Shown here one piece after another: positions 55,717-64,000 of a stretch of 64,000 bases of DNA. Each line of letters begins with the position of its first letter. Positions within the stretch are counted from its first letter, which is position 1. The position numbers and the translations under genes are program-made. The DNA is from Chrysoperla carnea. Lineage: Eukaryota; Arthropoda; Insecta; Neuroptera; Chrysopidae. The notes below the pieces were generated by a model. It was not told where the DNA came from. It did no database searches and worked only from the letters and a program-made list of their open reading frames with translations. Location of the stretch: positions 62,193,501-62,257,500 of the forward strand of contig NC_058341.1 in NCBI RefSeq assembly GCF_905475395.1, read 5' to 3'.

Positions 55717-57597
55717 TTATTTTATAGATTTAAATTTAATGTTAGTATTAAAACTTTTTGGTATATCTTCCATCATACCACTGTTGCTGTCTTCTTGTAG
55801 TTCATGTTGCATTTTTCTGTCCTCATCAGCGTCTTCTAATATTTCTTCTTTGATTATTAATTCTGTGTTCAGTTGTTTTTCAAGTTTAATATTTTCTTCT
55901 TTGATAATATTATTTATAGCCATATCAAATGGTTTTTCACAAGTGTACATTCTTTTATGTGCATTTAGATTGCCTCTTTGAACAAATGTTTTATTACAAA
56001 TATCACATGCAAATGGTTTATCAGCATTGTGAATTCTTGTATGTGCCCTTAGATTACTTCTTTCAGTAAATGTTTTATTACAAATATCACATGCAAATGG
56101 TTTTTCTCCAGTATGAATTCTTGTATGTGCCCTTAGAGTACTTCTTTCAGTAAATGTTTTATTACAAATATCACATGCAAATGGTTTATCAGCATTGTGA
56201 ATTCTTTTATGTGCATTTAGCTTGTCTCTTCGAGCAAATGTTTTATTACAAATATCACATGCAAATGGTTTATCAGCATTGTGAATTATTGTGTGTGCGT
56301 TTAGATTACTTCTTCCAGTAAATGTTTTATTACAAATATCACATGCAAATGGTTTTTCTCCAGTATGAATTCTTGTATGTGCCCTTAGAGTACTTCTTTC
56401 AGTAAATGTTTTATTACAAATCTCACATGCAAATGGTTTTTCTCCAGTATGAATTCTTGTATGTCTCGTTAGAGTACTTCTTTTAGCAAATGTTTTATTA
56501 CAAATCTCACATGCAAATGGTTTTTCTCCAGTATGAATTCTTGTATGTCTCGTTAGAGTATTTTTTTCAGTAAATGTTTTATTACAAATCTCACATGCAA
56601 ATGGTTTTTCTCCAGTATGAATTCTTGTATGTGCCCTTAGAGTACTTCTTTCCGTAAATGTTTTATTACAAATCTCACATGCAAATGGTTTTTCCCCAGT
56701 GTGAATTCTTGTATGTCTCGTTAGAGTATTTTTTTCAGTAAATGTTTTATTACAAATCTCACATACAAATGGTTTTTCCCCAGTGTGAATTCTTGTATGT
56801 CTCGTTAGATCACTTCTTTCAGTAAATGTTTTATTACAAATATCACATGCAAATGGTTTATCAGCATTGTGAATTCTTGTATGTGCCATTAGAGTGTATC
56901 TTAGAGTAAATGTTTTATTACAAATCTCACATACAAATGGTTTTTCCCCAGTATGAATTCTTGTATGTCTCGTTAGAGTACTTCTTTTAGCAAATGTTTT
57001 ATTACAAATATCACATGCAAATGGTTTATCAGCATTGTGAATTCTTTTATGTGCATTTAGATTGTCTCTTCGAACAAATGTTTTATTACAAATATCACAT
57101 GCAAATGGTTTTTCTCCAGTGTGAATTCTCTTATGTGCATTTAGATTACTTCTTTTAGTAAATGTTTTATTACAAATATCACATGTAAATCGTTTTTCTC
57201 TAACAATAGTTTTTTTCTCGGTGATAGTTTTTTTATGACATGATAGTTTTGTACTAGTATTTATTTGTTGTGGATCTAATACATTTTCAGCTAAAATTTC
57301 GTCGTTAATAATGACTTCTGTATTTAATTGTTTGTCATTTTCATTAATTTGTTTAAATTTAACGTTAGTATTAAATCTTTTTGGCATATCTTCCATTATA
57401 ACAATGTTGCTGTCTACTTGCAGTTCATTTTCAATTTGTCCCTCTTGCATTGTAATGACCGTGTCCATGTCATCATTAACGTCTTCTAATATTTCATCTT
57501 TGATTATTAATTCTGTGTTCAGTTGTTTTTCAAGTTTTATATTTTCTTCTTTGATAACATTATTTATATCCATATCTTGAAATGCATTAATTGCCAT
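55717..57597 (-). CDS. 15-finger C2H2 zinc-finger protein (copy B)
   Basis: Paralogue of the 26-finger gene, 626 aa from ATG at 57597. It has the same acidic N-terminal module, 21 residues longer than copy A (NTNVKFKQINENDKQLNTEV-type insert near residues 76-96), then 15 fingers of 28 aa and the same C-terminal acidic module. Predicted helix residues differ from copy A: position 3 is mostly Thr (ERSTLRA, EKNTLTR, KRSTLTR) where copy A has Asn or Asp, so the two are expected to prefer different DNA. The last finger is again HKRMYTC. The intact single exon, closed frames and conserved zinc ligands in the other 14 fingers argue that it is functional. Confidence 0.93.
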   Translation of the reverse strand: MAINAFQDMDINNVIKEENIKLEKQLNTELIIKDEILEDVNDDMDTVITMQEGQIENELQVDSNIVIMEDMPKRFNTNVKFKQINENDKQLNTEVIINDEILAENVLDPQQINTSTKLSCHKKTITEKKTIVREKRFTCDICNKTFTKRSNLNAHKRIHTGEKPFACDICNKTFVRRDNLNAHKRIHNADKPFACDICNKTFAKRSTLTRHTRIHTGEKPFVCEICNKTFTLRYTLMAHTRIHNADKPFACDICNKTFTERSDLTRHTRIHTGEKPFVCEICNKTFTEKNTLTRHTRIHTGEKPFACEICNKTFTERSTLRAHTRIHTGEKPFACEICNKTFTEKNTLTRHTRIHTGEKPFACEICNKTFAKRSTLTRHTRIHTGEKPFACEICNKTFTERSTLRAHTRIHTGEKPFACDICNKTFTGRSNLNAHTIIHNADKPFACDICNKTFARRDKLNAHKRIHNADKPFACDICNKTFTERSTLRAHTRIHTGEKPFACDICNKTFTERSNLRAHTRIHNADKPFACDICNKTFVQRGNLNAHKRMYTCEKPFDMAINNIIKEENIKLEKQLNTELIIKEEILEDADEDRKMQHELQEDSNSGMMEDIPKSFNTNIKFKSIK

Positions 57598-58009
57598 GTT
57601 GGCGTTTCGTCTCACAAATCACAAAACGTTACATTTACTTTCAGGGTTGCCAGAAGTATTCAACAGAAAGTAGCACAATCTCACAGAAAATGCGCACAAT
57701 AACAAAAAAAAAAAAAAAAACCGCCCAATGTTCACTTTTTCAAATGAAAAATATATTTTTCATTTTCAAATATTTTATTTTTGAAAATAAAGTGATAAAT
57801 AACAAAAAAATAGTATTTCCATATAATTTTAAAAATAAGTTAATCGTGAGATCAAATAAAAATATATAAAAAATTGCACATATTATGTTATTCAGACACG
57901 AAGGCATAAAATGTTATTGTAATTTTTGAAATAGATACAGATATATATTGGGAATACCAATCTCGATAGATAAGTGCAACGACTCACTGATACATATGTG
58001 ATGCCAAAT

Positions 58010-58313
58010 CATGAAGGTTATAAAGAAGGAGAAAGACAGCTATGTACTAAAACATTAGCGCACCTGTCCCTGAAAATTTGTAGAATTTATAGTTAATTTT
58101 TAAGCCACCAGCCGCGCTGTCATCAAGAAGTAGTATTTGCGAAGTGGATGAAGTTAGTTGCATAATGTACAAATTGATATATCATTTCAAATTAGCGCAC
58201 AACAGCCCGCCTTTATTGATACTTCTTGGAGGTCGCAGCGCCTCACTTATTTTAACCATATTTCGGGGACAATATTTTCTATAGCGATCGTTCTCCTTCT
58301 TATAAGCTTCATG
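58010..58313 (-). mobile_element. TIR element T, copy in block B
   Basis: Near-identical to 49910-50213, with the same ends and position relative to the zinc-finger gene. Confidence 0.75.
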
Positions 58314-58909
58314 TGCCAAATGAAGGTGACGGGAGTAAAAGTAAAGAAAATTACAGACACATATATATGTCTATGGGAATAGATCGAAAAGTCAGAATAC
58401 ACAGGATGCGTTCTACTAATCGTTCATAACGATCAAAATATTTCTTCAGCCGTTGCCAAAGAATACAGTATGTATCTGTATTCTTTGCCGTTGCGTACGA
58501 CGACATGTTGAGTGTGTTCCACTTAGCAATTTTAATAACTTAAAGATACGACGAAAAAAAATTACGTTGTTTGATTCGGAAATAGATATTTTAGTGAAAA
58601 CTTATGTTTCTCCAACAAACATCTTGATTATATTTAAACGTAAATTATTGAAATACTCGCACTTATATGAAATATAAAAATTAAATTGTATAACCAAAAA
58701 TTATTAATGTTTATTGTTAGAGCTTACAAATTCCAACCTCTTTGTTTTATATTTTCAAACTTGCCATTAATATTATTTACGTCAACGCTTAACTAACTCT
58801 TTATACAGTCGCACAAATTTTTTAGACTTTTAAAGTATTAACAAATCTTACTATAACTCGTTTTATTAAGTCTGAATAACTTTTCTGACAAGAGTCCGAA
58901 ACCTTGGAA

Positions 58910-59846
58910 AGGCTTTTTCAGACTTTTATAAGAAAAAGCAAAAATTTAGGAACTGTTATTCCGACTTATTTTCAGTTTTGTTTTTCCACAAAGCGGTGAG
59001 GAAATATTTTTCTAATACCGGATCAAAGAATACAGATACATAACTCTTTGGCCGGATCTTACATTATCGGCAAATTATTTTCGTTCATATTATCTACCAA
59101 TTATTTTACCATAGAAATAGAAAAAAACATTTTTTGTAATTTTTCAAGATTAAAAAAATTTTTAAAATACGTATAAATGTAAAGCATGAATATTATTAAT
59201 TAAAATCGTTAGTAAAATATAAAATAAAATTACCGATGAATAGTATTCTTCATAGTATAATTAGACAAGGTATACTCTTGCACAGGTAGGGGGTAGAGTG
59301 GGGGCATCCTTCCATTCTTGGTAATCTCTCTCACACGGTGCCAGGTCACCGCTAAATTGATTATTTGTTTACGTTCGAGGTTACTTTTTTCAACAAATCA
59401 TCTCGAAATTATTTAAAAAAAATTTTGATGAGTTAGTTATCTTTTACATGTCTTATGTCAAAAACAAAAATCATTGAAAGGAACGACTTTTTCATTACTA
59501 AAATCAAGGATTGTTCACACAAACGAATTTCCGTTTTAACAACAATTGAATCAGGAAGCGGGAAAAAGCTAAGCTGGCGTCAACTTGGATGTGCACAAAC
59601 TGAACTTCCCACTACTACATGTTATCTATGAACTGAACCAAAACTCGTCCTCCATCGAACATACCTTGTCTAACTTTACCGTGGTATTAATAGTTTAACA
59701 TTTAGTACTTTTTTAGTTCTACACTGAAGTAAGCGTTTAAAGCTAATGTCATATTTGACTTGATTTTTGCTTGTAATTGTCGGCTGAAAATTCTGACAGT
59801 GTATATTTTTTAGTTCAAGTTATTAGTTTTACAAAAAATCTGAAAA
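58910..59846 (+). promoter_or_regulatory. 5' flank of Rpt1
   Basis: Spacer upstream of the Rpt1 start codon, expected to hold its promoter. No TATA box or initiator could be singled out. A GC-richer stretch lies at about 59560-59660. No other gene was recognised. Confidence 0.3.

Positions 59847-64000
<4,154 letters not shown>

Larger units (their letters stand above)
53813..58909. repeat. Segmental duplication, block B
   Basis: Second copy of 45193-51408, in the same orientation. It differs by the 630-bp double TIR insertion at 54153-54786, a shorter finger array, and the absence of the hAT-like MITE and of the 157-bp stretch at 50293-50449. Flanks such as 54810-55710 against 45850-46760 differ only at scattered bases. 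Confidence 0.9.

Overview
This is a strongly AT-rich animal nuclear window, almost certainly from an insect. The genes have introns with GT-AG borders. The spacers are packed with decayed Tc1/mariner, pogo, hAT-like, Helitron-like, RTE-type and tRNA-SINE repeats, and one SINE family ends in CCTAA units, the insect telomere motif. I cannot resolve the order from sequence alone. No rRNA, no free-standing tRNA gene, no CRISPR array and no bacterial or phage segment is visible.

Region by region: 1-11,000 is gene-free repeat territory (TIR elements, a pogo-like MITE, two SINEs back to back, a 450-bp palindrome, a tandem Helitron-like repeat, a snap-back mariner). 11,033-12,736 is one large exon of a SUMO-motif-rich, low-complexity, probably nuclear protein. 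12,737-31,500 is gene-poor and holds TIR elements, a decayed Tc1/mariner-type transposase and a decayed RTE-type LINE tail. 31,527-36,450 (minus) is a four-exon retinol-dehydrogenase-like SDR gene. 38,794-43,724 (minus) is a five-exon Ufd1 gene. 44,181-58,909 is a segmentally duplicated C2H2 zinc-finger locus (minus): a 26-finger gene, a 15-finger gene and a decayed third copy, with a fragment of an unrecognised repeat-associated ORF between them. 59,847 to the end is the 26S proteasome ATPase gene Rpt1/Psmc2, five exons visible, cut by the window edge about 24 codons before the expected end.

The housekeeping genes (SDR, Ufd1, Rpt1) could each be assembled exon by exon with all reading phases closing: 322 aa, 298 aa and about 409 aa visible. 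Ufd1 (p97/VCP cofactor) and Rpt1 (19S base ATPase) act in the same ubiquitin-proteasome pathway and lie divergently on either side of the zinc-finger cluster; I treat this as chance.

The most unusual region is the zinc-finger locus. Its two intact paralogues have almost identical flanks and termini but finger arrays of different length and different predicted base-contact residues. Both carry the same acidic module before and after the fingers, and both end in a finger whose last histidine is replaced. Splice borders were read by eye and may be off by one or two bases.
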